The notes under the pieces were generated by a model that was not told the origin of the DNA, did no database searches, and saw only the letters and a list, made by a program, of their open reading frames with translations. From Cristatella mucedo (taxonomy: Eukaryota; Bryozoa; Phylactolaemata; Cristatellidae), in NCBI GenBank assembly GCA_009760855.2, contig WPIO01000001.1, positions 8,006,001 through 8,070,000 of the forward strand: a stretch of 64,000 nucleotides of DNA, written 5' to 3'. How positions within the stretch are numbered: the stretch's first letter is position 1; every line of letters starts with the position of its first letter. Made by a program: the position numbers and the translations under genes. Below are positions 28,001 through 41,662 of the stretch, in pieces.

Positions 28001-30114
28001 GGAAAGGAGGTCAGATATCTTGCCTTGGAAATAAGTCAGGAGTTTTAAGAAAATGCAAGGTAGTTCTTCAAAAATATATTAGCTGATTCAATAGACTTAT
28101 TTTTTATAACGGCAGGAGAGCTTTAACGGCTGTCACCACCACTAGCAGTTGGCTAGAAAGGATCGCCCACTTCAGGATTCAAAGCCATCACCTCCGTCGT
28201 CAAGAGCGAGCACCTTTACGGCTAATGATATTCACAATGAGATATAGCAAAGCAATTAGGTACGCGTAATGGAAGTGTACAGATGTTAAAGAGCTTCAGC
28301 AACTGCTTAAGGGAACAAAGCGACGTACAAAAGCTTGGCCAACTGAGCATGCCTAAGAAGTTGAGCCAAACGAAGAACAAGTGCCTGAAAGTGTAGCAAG
28401 AGTGTCAGCTCTAATCTGGAAAATTCCTTCCACTACGTGCCGTCTATAAGCTGGATCATGTGGCTTTTTACAATCATTTCTGCATACTTTGGGCTTGGAC
28501 AGTCCAGAGATGGCTAGCTTGCCTAAAATGCTGGCAGCAGTAGTAAAGACTAAAGTTTTTTTCTATTATTTCCACAATAACATTTCCAATGCAAAGGCAT
28601 TTGCTGTGTGCATATACATACCCAAATGTCGGTACTGGAGTGGATTCTTAAGGGTTACGCTTTTTCCGTCTAACGAAACCGACGCCACAATGGCGATTTC
28701 GTTTTCCATAGGAGAGAAGACCGACGTAGAGATAACTATCTGGTCACCCATAACCCAGTCGGTAACAGGGTCGTCAACGACAATAATGAGACCGCCTGCT
28801 TCAGCAGTCCGAGAGAGCCTTGTCCAGACGGTGGTGCGACTTATTCCGTGAAGATCAAGTCCTCCAAAGACACCTGATAGAAACATCAAGTTTGATAAGG
28901 AAAATAACTGACATAATGGACAATCGGTACTCCCCGAGCCACAAATCAGCTCCTAATACCGTCAAGGACAGGAGCAAACATTCCGACAAACTTACCTATA
29001 GCCTTTGCTCCAATCACAGGCCCACCTGGCGTTACCAGCTCTGGCGTAGTATGGTCTCCTATCAGTGTAATGGTAACCTGGCCTTTAATAGGGTCACCTG
29101 GGCAGCCCGCAATCAGATGACCTCCTTGTATGACTATATGTGTGGCCGAGAGATTTATATTCAAGTAAGAATTACCGACAAGCTTGGATTCCAGCTCAAG
29201 AGTACCATAAATGAAAAGTCGTCCGAGTGGTGGAGGGTTGGCAATGTTCAGCACTATCCAATCGCCTGCAAAAAAATGGTTCACACGTTCAGATCAATGC
29301 CGAAATCGCCTTGCTGGCAAGCAGCTGCATTCTGTCGTTCTGGGCTTAGAAATTAGATCTGTGAAATACATACCGTGCTTGAGGCTGCTTACAAAAGAAT
29401 CGAACGCTAAATTTTCTTATCTAATTAAACACTGTTGATTCTCAAGGCTCTTAGCTGCATGGTTAGTTATGGGCACAGGCCCATCGTTAGGTCTGATGAT
29501 CACAATACCGAGCCAGCTGGCCGGTGTTCGGGCGGGATACCGAAGGAGTGAGGAATATCTGGGAATGATTGTTAGGTCAAATTTTAGTTTCGTCAGTACT
29601 AGAACACCACGTTTGCACCATTTACACTTGAAACGGCTACGAGTTTGTTTCACGGGTTCTCTACGGCACATTATTCATCAATGCATCGATGGATGACAGC
29701 ATTGGACTTGTGAAGCACACTGCTGAAATGAACGGCTGTCAGCGATGGAAGTTCGGAGTAGCTGTACAGGTCGTCTATCGACTAGCTACACAGCACCAGA
29801 CCGTCGACTTTTAGAAATTAGCTAATCGTCCTTAAGTTTTAACACTTGAAACCTGTCTTGTTGGAGGGTTATTTGATTCTGCTTTGCAAATGAGCCCCCA
29901 AAGCCCCTACTGAGAGATGGATATAGGGGAAGAATATATCAATTAGAAAATAGGCATGCACGATTAGTTTTTTCTGAAGACTTATATTTGGATTGCCCTT
30001 TATTCAATTCCATGATTTATAACTATAGCACATCGGTAAATCGCTGGGACTACAGGTTCGTAACGAATGGAAGGCACTATATATAATTTTCGTATCAATA
30101 CGTTCAGAATGTAT

Positions 30115-30172
<58 letters not shown>

Positions 30173-33100
30173 GGCAGAAATAAAAATTGTAGATTTTTTC
30201 GTGTACCTCTTTTAGTATTTGCAGCTCAAAAAGTTCTGCTCATACTGATGTTGTCCATGAGCTTTAAACAACCACCTAATAGAGATGCCACACAGGCACA
30301 AGGGTGGAACACTTATTAGCTCTCTCCAAAAAGCCATGTCGACTCTCAATTAAGTCTTTCATCTTAGCTTGGATTGCTAAGATTCCCCGTGAGTGGCTTC
30401 AGAGGCTTTAGTATAGAGATTTTTTGCAGACCGCTTCAGTTTATTCCTAATATGGACTGTTCCACTTTTAAATTATTAAAAAAAGCAAATAGGTCTGAAA
30501 GTTGAATGCGTCCGAGTGCATTAACCCGCTTCTTGAGCGAACAGCTATTTTCTCAAAATGGTGATCTTAATTTAGGAGGGGGAAACATACAGTTTTTTAA
30601 ATAGGCATACAGAGGCCAACAGTAAGTTGGGTTCTGCACGAAGATTCAGATTCTCTAGAATGACATGCTACATGTTTGTGTTAGCAAGATCTAGATTCAC
30701 CTTCAGGGTATACCTCCATTGCTCAAAGCTCATGGCTCTCCAAAGTTTAAAGTTATCTTTGAAGAGAAATTTGCAGATGAGCCCTTTCAGACCACCCTCA
30801 GTCGAAGTACGCCTTAAGATGGCTTTTGAGAGGTGAAGGCCAAATGTTGCATCAGATGGAGCATAGTAAGCCTGCCGGACAACAGTCTCACCAAGTGAAG
30901 ACAGGTATATTCTTTTTAAATACGGTTCATGCCTCCGTCGGCTGTATGAGTCCGAAGCAGAGCTCGCGTCGTCCTGAAATATCCTATTTAGGGCACACCA
31001 ACTAGCCACTAGGTAAGCGTCTCTTAAGCGATCCAGTTCCCGGTTATCACAGGAAGATGGGCTAGTGTCGTCCAAAAAAAAATCAGTAGTGTATTTGCCT
31101 CAACATTTGCATGTACAAATTGATTTATACTCAGTAGAAACTGCATGACCTCAAGTTGCATATGGAAAATGTTGGCTTAGGAATCTTGGCATCTAATTGT
31201 CTTAAAGTAATTCGAAATGTAATCTATCTCCTGCTGTAACTCCGCAAAGTCATACAGACTATGTAGGTATCACACATGAGAGTTTTGTATAGCCCATTGT
31301 CAGCCTAAGCGGCTTTCCGTACGCATTCGGCAGCCAACAAACTTCGTCTTACACAACGAAGAGAAAGTGGAAAGCATAGCAGAGTCAGAAGAGCAGTTGA
31401 GGTAGGGAGTAGCATAGAAGTAGCAGCTCAGGATCGCTGAAAAGTATAAGCAGTAGTCGGTAGCAGGGGAGTAGTTGCCATTGCCAAAGAATTGTGAAAG
31501 TGAGTTCCACAGTCTATCACCTGCAGGTCTAAAGCTTCTGTCGCCAACGGTCTTTAAGCTGAGGAATGTAACAGCTAATTTATTGTCCAAACAGGACCTG
31601 AGGGTGCAAAGATGCTGAAACTGGTGCAGCAGTTCAGCAAGGCACGAAGGAACCAAGCAGTGGCGGGCCTTGTGGGTTAGCGTAAGAACTTTGCTCTGTA
31701 TTCGTTGCTCAATCGGCATCCCCCTAACTCTTTTAGCAGACGAGTCACGTGCTCAAACTTCTGGGACTTGACGACTAGCCTTGCAGCGATAATCTTAGTC
31801 AGCTGCTGCTGCCTAGTTGCTTTCTTTGGTAGCCCAGTGAAAAGGGAATTACAATTATCAAGCCGAGACAGAATGAAGGAGCTTGTTAGATTTTTAAGAG
31901 CTACTGTGGAAGACAGCTAATAACCTTTGATAGGGATCGGATGTGATTGCTAGCTGTAGGAGAAATCTTCTGAATGCTTTTAAAATTGAGCCAGCTGTGA
32001 AAACGAAACTTAAATTTCGAGCACGTGGTGATGGTCGCACAATAGCATCACCTATAGGAAGAGCAGAGCTTTTAAATTCAGCCACACGCTTAGGGTGTCC
32101 TATGAGCAGCAATTCGGGTTTATTGTCATTTAATTTCAAGAAGTTTCCCGACATCCAGGATCGAATGTCGGCCAGGCAAGCATTCAGTTTCTCAGTTGCT
32201 GCAGCAGATTCCGACAGTTTGAATGACGAATACAGCTGAGTATCGGCAGCATAAAAGTGATATCCAATTCCATGGGCCTTTATCCCTTTTATCAGAGGTT
32301 GAGTATAAATGGAGGCCAGCAAGCGACCGAGGACAGGCCCCTGAGGGAGTTCACAGGTGACTGGTGTCGTGGGTGAGCCCTGACTGCCACACGACACGGA
32401 TTGAAAGTGACAAGACAACTACGATTTAAACACCGCCAGTGCCTCGTCTGCTAGACCGATCTTTGTTCTCAATCGTTCAAGTAGAACGTTGTGATCAATG
32501 GTGCCAAAGGCAGCTGATAGTTCTAGCTGAGCTTGGGCAGTGACGTAGAATGACTAGGTTAACACTGAAAAGAAGAATGTCAGTGGAGTGCTGCCTCTTG
32601 AACCCCGATTGAAATGTTTCTGACATTTAATTCATTTCAACATGTTCAACGAGCTGCTTAGCAATGATTTTTTAGGAATCTTCGGCAGGAAAAGAAGAAG
32701 GAAAACTGGGAGAGCTTGCAATACATTTTGTATCTAATCCAGGCTTTTTAAGTATGGGTCCAAAGATTGTCGGTTTGAAGGACTTGGAGACGACCCCTTT
32801 CCCAAAGACGCATTAAAAATCTTGGTTATGGCAGGGCTAAGTTGGTCTGCCACTGAAGACCACAGAGATGATGGTATAGCGTCTTTAGGAGACGAGCTCT
32901 ATTTGCTAGAACTTATCAAGGTAGCCAAATCGCATGCAGAAACCTCGGAGAACTTTTTAAGGAAGGTCACAGGTTGTGGAACCACGATTGCTTTAGTCGG
33001 AGGGGGCTTAATGGAGGTACGAATGTGCACAACCTTTTCAGTAAATAAGAAGGCCGAAAACTTTCCGGCTGAGTTCTTAATATCTGGGGAGTAAGACCTC

Positions 33101-36100
33101 ACAGCATTGGCCAGTAAATGGCTTACTGTCTTATAAGTCTGTTTAGGGTTCGACTGGCAGGAATTCATCTTTTGGATGAAAACCGAAGTACTGGTCTTTT
33201 TAAGCTTTCTGGTGTAAACTCGAAGGAAGCCTTTGAAATTGACTAGATCTGCATCTGATCCAGTTTTCTTGAAACGACGTTCAAGCCTGAGGTTAATCCG
33301 GCTCATCTTTGGGAGTTTTGTTTAGTGAATTGCAAGGAATCTCCACGATTTCGTACACGCATAGAATGAACGGTAGCATACTTGTCAAGAGAATTCCTGA
33401 GTTTCACTTTCATTACATTAGTAAGGATATTGAGGCTGCCTGTCGAGTCTGAATGCAGATCAAACAGACCTGCATCACAAACAGATTTCAAAAACTTTTC
33501 TATGTCGATGCTTTGTAAGTTACGTCGCTTGATAAGTTCGACATCACCCCATTCAGAAGACTGCCTCTACAGCTAGCCATCACATCCGATCCCTATCGAA
33601 GATTAAGAGCTGTCTCCCACAGTGGCTTGTAAACAATTTAACTAGCTCTTTAGCTCTGTCTTGGCTTGATTATTGTAATTCCCCTTTGGCTGGGCTGCCA
33701 AATAAAGCAATTATGCCAATACAGCGGACTATGAATATGGCTGCAAGGCTCGTCTTCAAGTCCCAGCGGTTTGAGCACGTGTCTCCTTTGCTGAAAGAGC
33801 TGGGATGGTTGCCGGTTGAGCAAAGGATACAGAGCAATGTTCTAACGCTGAACCACAAGGCCCGCCACGGCTTGGCTCCTTCGTACCTAGCTGGACTGCT
33901 GCATCAATTTCAGCCTGTTCGTGCCCTGAGGTCCTCTGTGGACAATAAATTAGCTGTCCCATTCCTCCGCTCAAAGACAGTTGGCGACAGAAGCTTTAGC
34001 TATGCAGGTCCTAGGCTGTGGAACTCGCTTCCACAATTCTTGCGAAACGACAACTACTCTCCTACTGCCTACTATGGTACATCTTTTTCAGCGGTCCTGA
34101 GCTGCTACTTCTATGCTACTCATTACCTCAACTGCTCTCCTGACTCTGCTATGCTTCTCACTTTCTCTTTGCTGCGTGAGACAAAGTCTGTTGGCTACCG
34201 AATGCGTACCGAAAGCAGCTTAGGCTGTGAGTGTGCTATACAAAACTCTCCTGCGTAACACCAACATTGTCTCTGTGACTTTGTGGAGTTACACACAGAG
34301 ATACATTACATTACATTACGCTCAATTATCTGTGAGGGTCAGTGGGCACACCACAAGGTCAGTGGGGAGGATATCCATTGTAATCACAAGATCTAAAATA
34401 TGGCCACCAACGTGGGTGGTATGATTAACGTGTTGGACCAAACCAAAATTCTCCAGACAGTCAAGAAATGAGTGGACCTGGTTGTTGCTAGAGTTTTTAA
34501 TGTGAATATTGAAGTCTCCCACAATCAGTAACGGCCTGTCACACAAATATTTTAGCGAGGCACGCTGAAAACTTCTCTATAGCTTGGCGATGCAGGGTGA
34601 TCATACACACAGACATTTTAACTAGTAGCAAAAGTGTGAACTAGTAAGGCTTTGATCATTTTAAAACATGTTCTTTGTGAGTGTTGAACCACTGCCAATA
34701 GCACAGCTAAAACAAGGTAACAGCATCTTCAAGATATCAAACGTGTAGTACTACAAAAGGTATTTCAAATAAGTTGAAAACATGCAGAAGAACCCTATTG
34801 TCTCGGCTTGCTATGCTAAAAGAACCATAGCAGTTGTAGAATGATGTACCATTTCCAGCAACTTCCAGGTATCGCCACTCAAATTTTTTAAATAATTTCT
34901 TGCTACGGTGCTGAATATGTTTGCATAGCTCGACCCACTCCGTCGCTTAATCATTCTTGGACCTAATCAATCTGTCTCGATTAATGCAGAGGAAATCAGT
35001 CTGAATTGTCTCATTCACATGTAATTGCGGTTAAATTATACTCGCAATAGCTATCACAATTCCTCAAGACCGAATATTTCAGAAAATTAACGAAATGTGT
35101 GATTGAAATAGAGTTTATTCAGCCGAATGTTAGATGCCAAGATTTATTCTATTATACCTGCCTAAATAGTTATTAATTAATATTAATGCCTATTCCTCAG
35201 TCGGTCTGCCGCTTTGCTCTAATGGAAGCATTGGGTACGTACCCGAGGCAATTGTCACGTTATCGCCTTCTACAGGCAATCCATTCTGCCATGTAGTTGT
35301 CTGTGACCAATATTTTGCAGCCATAGGTCGGGTACACGACAGTAGCTGGGGTGGTGCATTCGCCGGCGGTAGGCAGTCCGGGTAGGCACACTGAATGAAT
35401 TGTGGACTGTAGACTGCGTCCCTCACAGTAGGAGCTGCTGCAGCCTGCTTCTTACTGCGATCTTTTTCGCTGGCTACAAGCGAGAGACGATCATTCATAA
35501 ACACATAGTTCCCCGATAAATTTTCACGAGCCAACAGGTATCTAGCACCTGTTACCATGACTGAGCTCCGTCAGCTACCGACTACGTAGAACGAATTAGG
35601 CTTGGCAGCGATATTCTTACCCATGTAGTAGACTGTGTTGTTTCCGCTAATACAATAGTCATTGTTGTAATTATTTTGGTAGGTTAGGGGGCAAGCAGAG
35701 GCATCTGCGTATTGTCCATTAGAACTGATGGCAACTCTGTCTATACGTTGCATGAGCTTGTGGCAAATGACGACATAATCGTTCGCCTAAAATAGCAATG
35801 GGAAGATGTGCAAATACTTAACTGCATAAGCAATTTGCAGGCAAAAGTATTAGGTCCAGAGATGTTTTCTTACCCCACCAATATAAAAAATTCCTGACGT
35901 ATAACTGACATTGGTAATAAACTCAGCATTCTCAAATGCAAGGCAATTATCTCCACATTGACCACCATCTCCTCCCGGTAACATCAAAAACCAGCCCTTT
36001 TTGTGCGTAAGGTCTTTGGGTCTGAACGGTAGGACACTGACTCCACAATCATTGATGAGCAATGCATTCTTTCCAAAGATGGACGTTGGACGAATCTAGA

Positions 36101-39100
36101 AAGAATTAAAAAACCGCAAATATATGCTGAAATAAACAGTTGAGCGTCAACCGCATGACCTAGCCCAAAATCAGCTATGTTCGACGAAAGAAGCAGAAAA
36201 AGTGGAGAAAAAGCACTAGCAGTAGAGCCACTAAGACGCTCATTTGCATGCAATTAAACAATCAGGTTGTACCAAGCTTTCTCGGGTTAACCATTCGCTT
36301 ACATTGTTGAATGCCATTCGGTGGAAGCTGCCACGCATAATGCATTTCACGCCCGGAACATCTCCACAGCCAAAGGCTGGATCATTGGTGCAAAGACTTG
36401 TGTTCAGTGCCGGGTTATAAGGCACTATCTTTGATCCGGCTACCCCAGACAAACTTCCATCAAGGTCTTCAAATGATCCCTCATGTTCCCAGCGGAAGGC
36501 GGCCATGCATGGACAATTATACCATCTGATGCCTGTGGAAAACGCACAAAACACTAAGTTATAAATGAAATCAAGAGAAGACCACAATTCAACGCAGATT
36601 TTTATTCGAGAACTTTATTGAAATAACAAAGGGAACAGCTGGCACCAGAGCCCTTTACGAAAAAACTTGGATTCACTACACCCAGATAACCTGATTGCGA
36701 GAGAGATGTAAGATAGCCTGTCATTGACATAAGTTGCAGTAGCCAAAAAGACTCCACAATGTTTTTCAAGATGCATCTAAAAAAATTGTAGAGTAATATC
36801 GTCCGTTCAATAAGAGCCATTATCCATTAAAACTTGCCTATATTTTTTGACAGGAATGAATGCCCTCCATTAACTTTACAGCGACAGTAGAAAATATGGA
36901 AAATAGCTGGCCACTCAAAGCCGAAAACGATGCTCAATCTTGCAGCCTTAATTTTAGCCAAGGCGATGCAAGTAAAAAATATTATGTGCATTATAATAGC
37001 AAAAAATCATTAGAAAATACATTAATATGCCTTAAAAAGACCGAAAGTTTTTCAATGAACATTAGCGCTGCCGGAAACAAAACAGACAAGGGTTAGTTAC
37101 AATATCGCAACTTCAGAAGTAACAAGTGCGCAAAGGTATATTTACTCGACCGGGGCACAGACTGTGGCAACTGGTCAGCTTTTATCTTTGGCAGGTAACT
37201 TCTAGAAACTAATTTCAGACAAGTCGAAAGGTATACTAGTAATAACAATAATAATACATTGCATATAGAGCCCTCAAAGAACTAAATCTCTTCTAGGCTC
37301 TTTTAAGTTTCTATAAAGGAAGTAAGATCGAATAGTTAGTTGTAGCATGCTCGATAACTAGCGAGAAAGCAAGAATAACGTACTTACGGGTGACAGGCAC
37401 AGGGTCAGCATGCAAGCATATTAAGTGGCAGCATGCACTGTGTCGCAATATGTAAGCCTAAAAAGACGAAACACAGGGACAAAATACATGCTGTGATAAA
37501 TAGATGCCCTCTTAGTTTCTTTTTAAATAAGGTCAAGTCAAGAGATGTCGTGAAGCAAGTAGGAAGAGAATTCTATGCTTTGAGAGCAAACGAACAAACG
37601 GCATGTTCTCCAGAGGATTTGAGGTTTGCACGAGGTATAGGTAAACAATTAGATTCCGAACAGCTGGGGGTACGATGCTAAGCCTGAAGGGGGAGTAGAT
37701 CTGATGTTTAAGCTGGATTGGAAGAAGGAAGGGACCTAAAAGTGAGTAATAAAACCTTGAAGTCTATGCGTTGCTTGAGTGAGAGCCAGTGCAGGTCGAA
37801 GGAAAATGATGGGATACGACAACTGTGACAGTCACGACAGACACTCCTAGCAGCTGAGTTTAGCATAAACTGTAAGAACCTTATTGCACACGCCAATACA
37901 CCAGCAAGCAGTAAGTTACAGGAGTCAAGACAGCACGTCACAAATGTGGTATCCCAGCCTAGACAAGCCTGAATTTTAGCAACGCTATGTAGCAGAAAGT
38001 AGGCAGACCTGACCGTCGAGCTTACGAGGTCGTCTAATGAAAGGTCACATTGGAACATGACTCCTAGATTTAGTTCGGATTCAAGAGGAAAAGTGCCGTA
38101 CAGAGCCTATTTTGAGCTTTAACCATTCCAATATCTGAATCACACTTGGTTCGCCAATAACTAGTAGGTTGGTTGTATCATTATTCAAATAATAAAGCTG
38201 GCTGCCATCATATAATATAGAAAACATAGATAGTTATATCTCCATCATCCTTGTAATGCAAAAAACTACCATTGGGAGCATATATTAGCTATTGATTCGC
38301 TTAGAAGCAAAATAGTTATTTAGGAAGTGGTATTTTTCTAAAACAGTGGTTATTAACATAACGCCTACACTAGAAACTCTGTACGGCATTAGTCGCTCCT
38401 CCATGTTAAGTATTCGCTACGTTAATGAGAGGTCGATCGTAGTTGTTGATAAACCGACTTGCTCACATTCCAGACATCTGTAGACAACAACTCAGACTTC
38501 TGACAAATTTCAAAATGCATACTTTCAAGCTCAGCAGCCTGCACAAGATATATTCGAGGGCATAGACACCTTAGAAAGTTTATTTGATGGTATTTTACGG
38601 TGTTCTAAGGGCAAAAAGAGTGAGTGCTATGGAATATTGGACAGACACGCGACGACGAGTGTAAGCGTGGCCATTCAGATATTTCTCAAAGCGGGTTGTG
38701 CTAAAGAATATGCCAGGTCGGGCATTACAAGCCAGAGAGAATGCCACCAAATGTATACGAACTTTGTTTTACTTACAGCAGAGCCATTCCTAGCCATAGC
38801 AACTTTCTTATCACATATTTTGAGAATAGCTTCGCCAAATTCTCTGCTAGGTCTGTAATTTTAGACGACATCTTCAATGATTGTGGAGATAATGCATAAC
38901 CTTTATGAAGTTTAAGTTTTTTAACAGACACGTCTTCATCATGACTGTTGCTCTGTTTAGTGCTTTAAAGTGGGAATGCCTTAAAGGTCTCATGGTTAAA
39001 TTCTCATTCCTTGATTAAATTATACTTGCTCGTCATGAAGTGATTGCTCAATTCATTTTCAGATTGATTTCATTTAGTTGCTGGCTGAATTAACGTACTC

Positions 39101-41623
39101 TGCTTGCTCACAGAGCATTTACAAAGACAGCCTTACTATGTTTGACATATCAGTGTGGAAATCAAAACAAGGTAAAACTGTACTGTTAAATAGATTACAT
39201 TTAGTTGATTTTTTATTTTTAAGCTGTTTTTAGATTCTTTTAGTTGCAACCAGTCTTAATAAGCACAATCTTGTCCCAAAATCCCTGACGTGAGCTTTAT
39301 GTTCAGGTTATATTGTAGCTTGCAGCCATTTGCGATGATGTGCAACGTAAGCAAAAATGCACGAATTTATCGACGTATATTCGATCGGAGACTTCATTCG
39401 CAAAGCGAATGATAATTTAAAATTGAAGCTTACCGGAGAACTTGTAGGTGTACCCGCCGCAAAAGTGCGTACAGATACCATTAATGCTTGTCATTCCAAG
39501 AGCACTACTTCCAGCAGCCTTAAAGTCAATAAATGTGACATTTTTTATGGTAAGTCCATTAGAATATGGCAGAACAACTCCAAACTGCGAACAGGTAGGC
39601 GAATAGGCGTCGCAGCCAACGATGGTGCAGTTTATAATTAGGGGTCCTTGGTCAGTGTACCCATATCCAATAGGCACGAAGTTTCGCTTGCCCTCAATGC
39701 CGGCGTGTTGGTTGTTCACTAGAAGGAACGATTTGAATTGCACGGAGCCGGCGTCGACAAACTCTGCTCCCTTATGGCAGTGCCACGCGGTTAGCTTCTC
39801 GAATACGGCCGGCGTGGGCACAGTGTCGCTGCACTTTCCGGTTCCAGAGGGGAAGTATTCGTCAAAAGTCCACAGACCAAACCAGCCAAAGGAGTGGGCA
39901 GAGTTGTTATAGAACACACCAAGTGGTACTTTCTTTGGGCAAATGTTAACATCAAACGACGGACCGTTCGGACGGTCGAGCATACGGTACCTAAACGTAT
40001 ACCAAACGAGCAAACTGTAAGACTATGCAAAGCTGAAATGCTGAAAAAGCGTAAAGACGGAAAGGATGACTGATAAAATCAAAGAGAAAGGCCATCAACA
40101 GTGAGAATAGTCATACCAGCATGATCCAACGCCGCCTAGGTGGCTGCCTCCTGACCCAATTTGGCACCAAATACGGTTAGGAATGTTCTCAGTGATAAAT
40201 TCCTTGGAAGACCCTTAAATGCTTGGAAACTTTAATGGTATTTGGTCTACGTCTCCAACAAAAATGACGAATACTGGAGAACTTTAAAACCTTTTAAGGC
40301 TGAAAGTTGATACAAATTTACCGACAAAAGCCTCAAATTTAATTGCAGCTTCTTTTCCACAGGCTTTTATGTTTCATTCACATTACAGGCTTCTATAGAA
40401 TAGAACCTGCATGCATTCTGAAATTGCTAATTAATGACTTGACATTAGCGAACTATGAAAGAGACAAACCAGGAAAGGAAGCGAACGTGCGAGAGCAGGA
40501 GTTAAAAATTAAAGTCCATTAGCAAAGCAATCTTAATTGAAGTTTATCAGGAATTTAAGATCGGCTAAGCAGAATAGCTCTAGCAGCTCTATGCTGCTAG
40601 TAGCAAGCAATGGAAAACAACTGTTTCCTGCTGAATCTAACTCAGTGCTAGCATCGTAGAGATTAAGCGCCTGCCACCTGGCTTTAGAAGCTAGTATCTA
40701 AGCTCAGGTTGGTAATACTTACCAGAACCCGAAGTGGCTACCTCCGGCGGCATGATTATGCTGAATGGTGTTGTTCGGAAACGTTGCCCAGAAAGCAGCC
40801 GGAGTAATATCGTCATTCAGCAATGACGAGCTCGGAATAACATGTACAGCTAAGTTGTACTGCAGAATGTTACCTGCAGATGATTAATGCAAAATACGAA
40901 TGAAAATTCTAGGCCAATACGCAAGTCTAAAAAACTCAATAACATGCGATTACTTGTGAATATACCATCAAGGTCAGGTATGAGACGGGAAAGATAAAAA
41001 CTATGGAATATTTCCTTGCAGTGAAGTCAGCCATTAACAATACCCACCGTGCTCAATGCTGTCCTCAAGGAAAATCGCACCACCTTCCACGTGATACACC
41101 ACGTTGTATTCAAACAAGGTGTTATGGGTGTTATGTATATTCATCGCTCGGTTGAATGTATGATGGATGCTACATCCTCTTACGTAGGAATTGGACATGT
41201 CACCATTCATATGAAGATGTATAGGATATCGTCCAATGCGGAACTGCTGACCTGTATTAATTTTACGAAACATGAATTTTAAGCATAGAACTTGGCTGAA
41301 AAGACTTTGAAACATCAATACATAACTCAGACTTACCGGCATGTGTAATCTCGACATAAGACATGCGATGAGTGACTACATGAGTGTCCATCTCTGGAGC
41401 GCTCATCATGATAGTCGCTCCAAACCCGTCGCTGCCCAGATCTTGACCGAACCTCCCCTGGAAGCACGTCTGAACAGCAAACTCTCCTACAAAAATGTTC
41501 GTTGCTTGAGATGAAAATTAGTGTACTTGCTGCATAGGGAAACTAATAGGTTTAATGCTAGAGCAACCATCAATATAATTATAATAGCAATACATTTAAA
41601 TAGCTCCCTCAGATAAATTAATA

Positions 41624-41662
<39 letters not shown>

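Larger units (their letters stand above)
25383..28621 (-). other. Intron 19 (exon 19 to 20)
   Basis: This phase-1 intron of about 3.2 kb carries LINE A at 25407-26492, a LINE-B 3' end at 27785 and a SINE family 2 copy at 28095. The stretch 26493-27784 shows only a short duplicated palindromic motif at 27369. Confidence 0.8.
29266..35242 (-). other. Intron 17 (exon 17 to 18)
   Basis: This phase-1 intron of about 6 kb splits G8 domain 2. It holds an AT microsatellite (30122), an unassigned 135-codon frame (30668) and a nest of LINE-B copies (31208-34600). I see nothing recognisable in 29266-30121 or 34600-35242. Confidence 0.85.

Noticed and set aside
28566-28621. Extension of exon 19 through the open frame past GTATGT
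   Set aside because: The strong GTATGT donor gives a phase-1 join and HLG-AVHTVG, matching exon 9's HLG pattern; later GT sites are poor and would not match the phase of exon 20.
28489-28851. 120-codon plus-strand frame
   Set aside because: It is the antisense shadow of exon 19.
35561-35620. In-frame TGA as selenocysteine, read-through or a disabling mutation
   Set aside because: GT...AG ends in matching phase flank the TGA, and removal gives the expected family sequence; no need to invoke recoding.
39622-39912. 96-codon plus-strand frame
   Set aside because: It lies antisense within exon 13.
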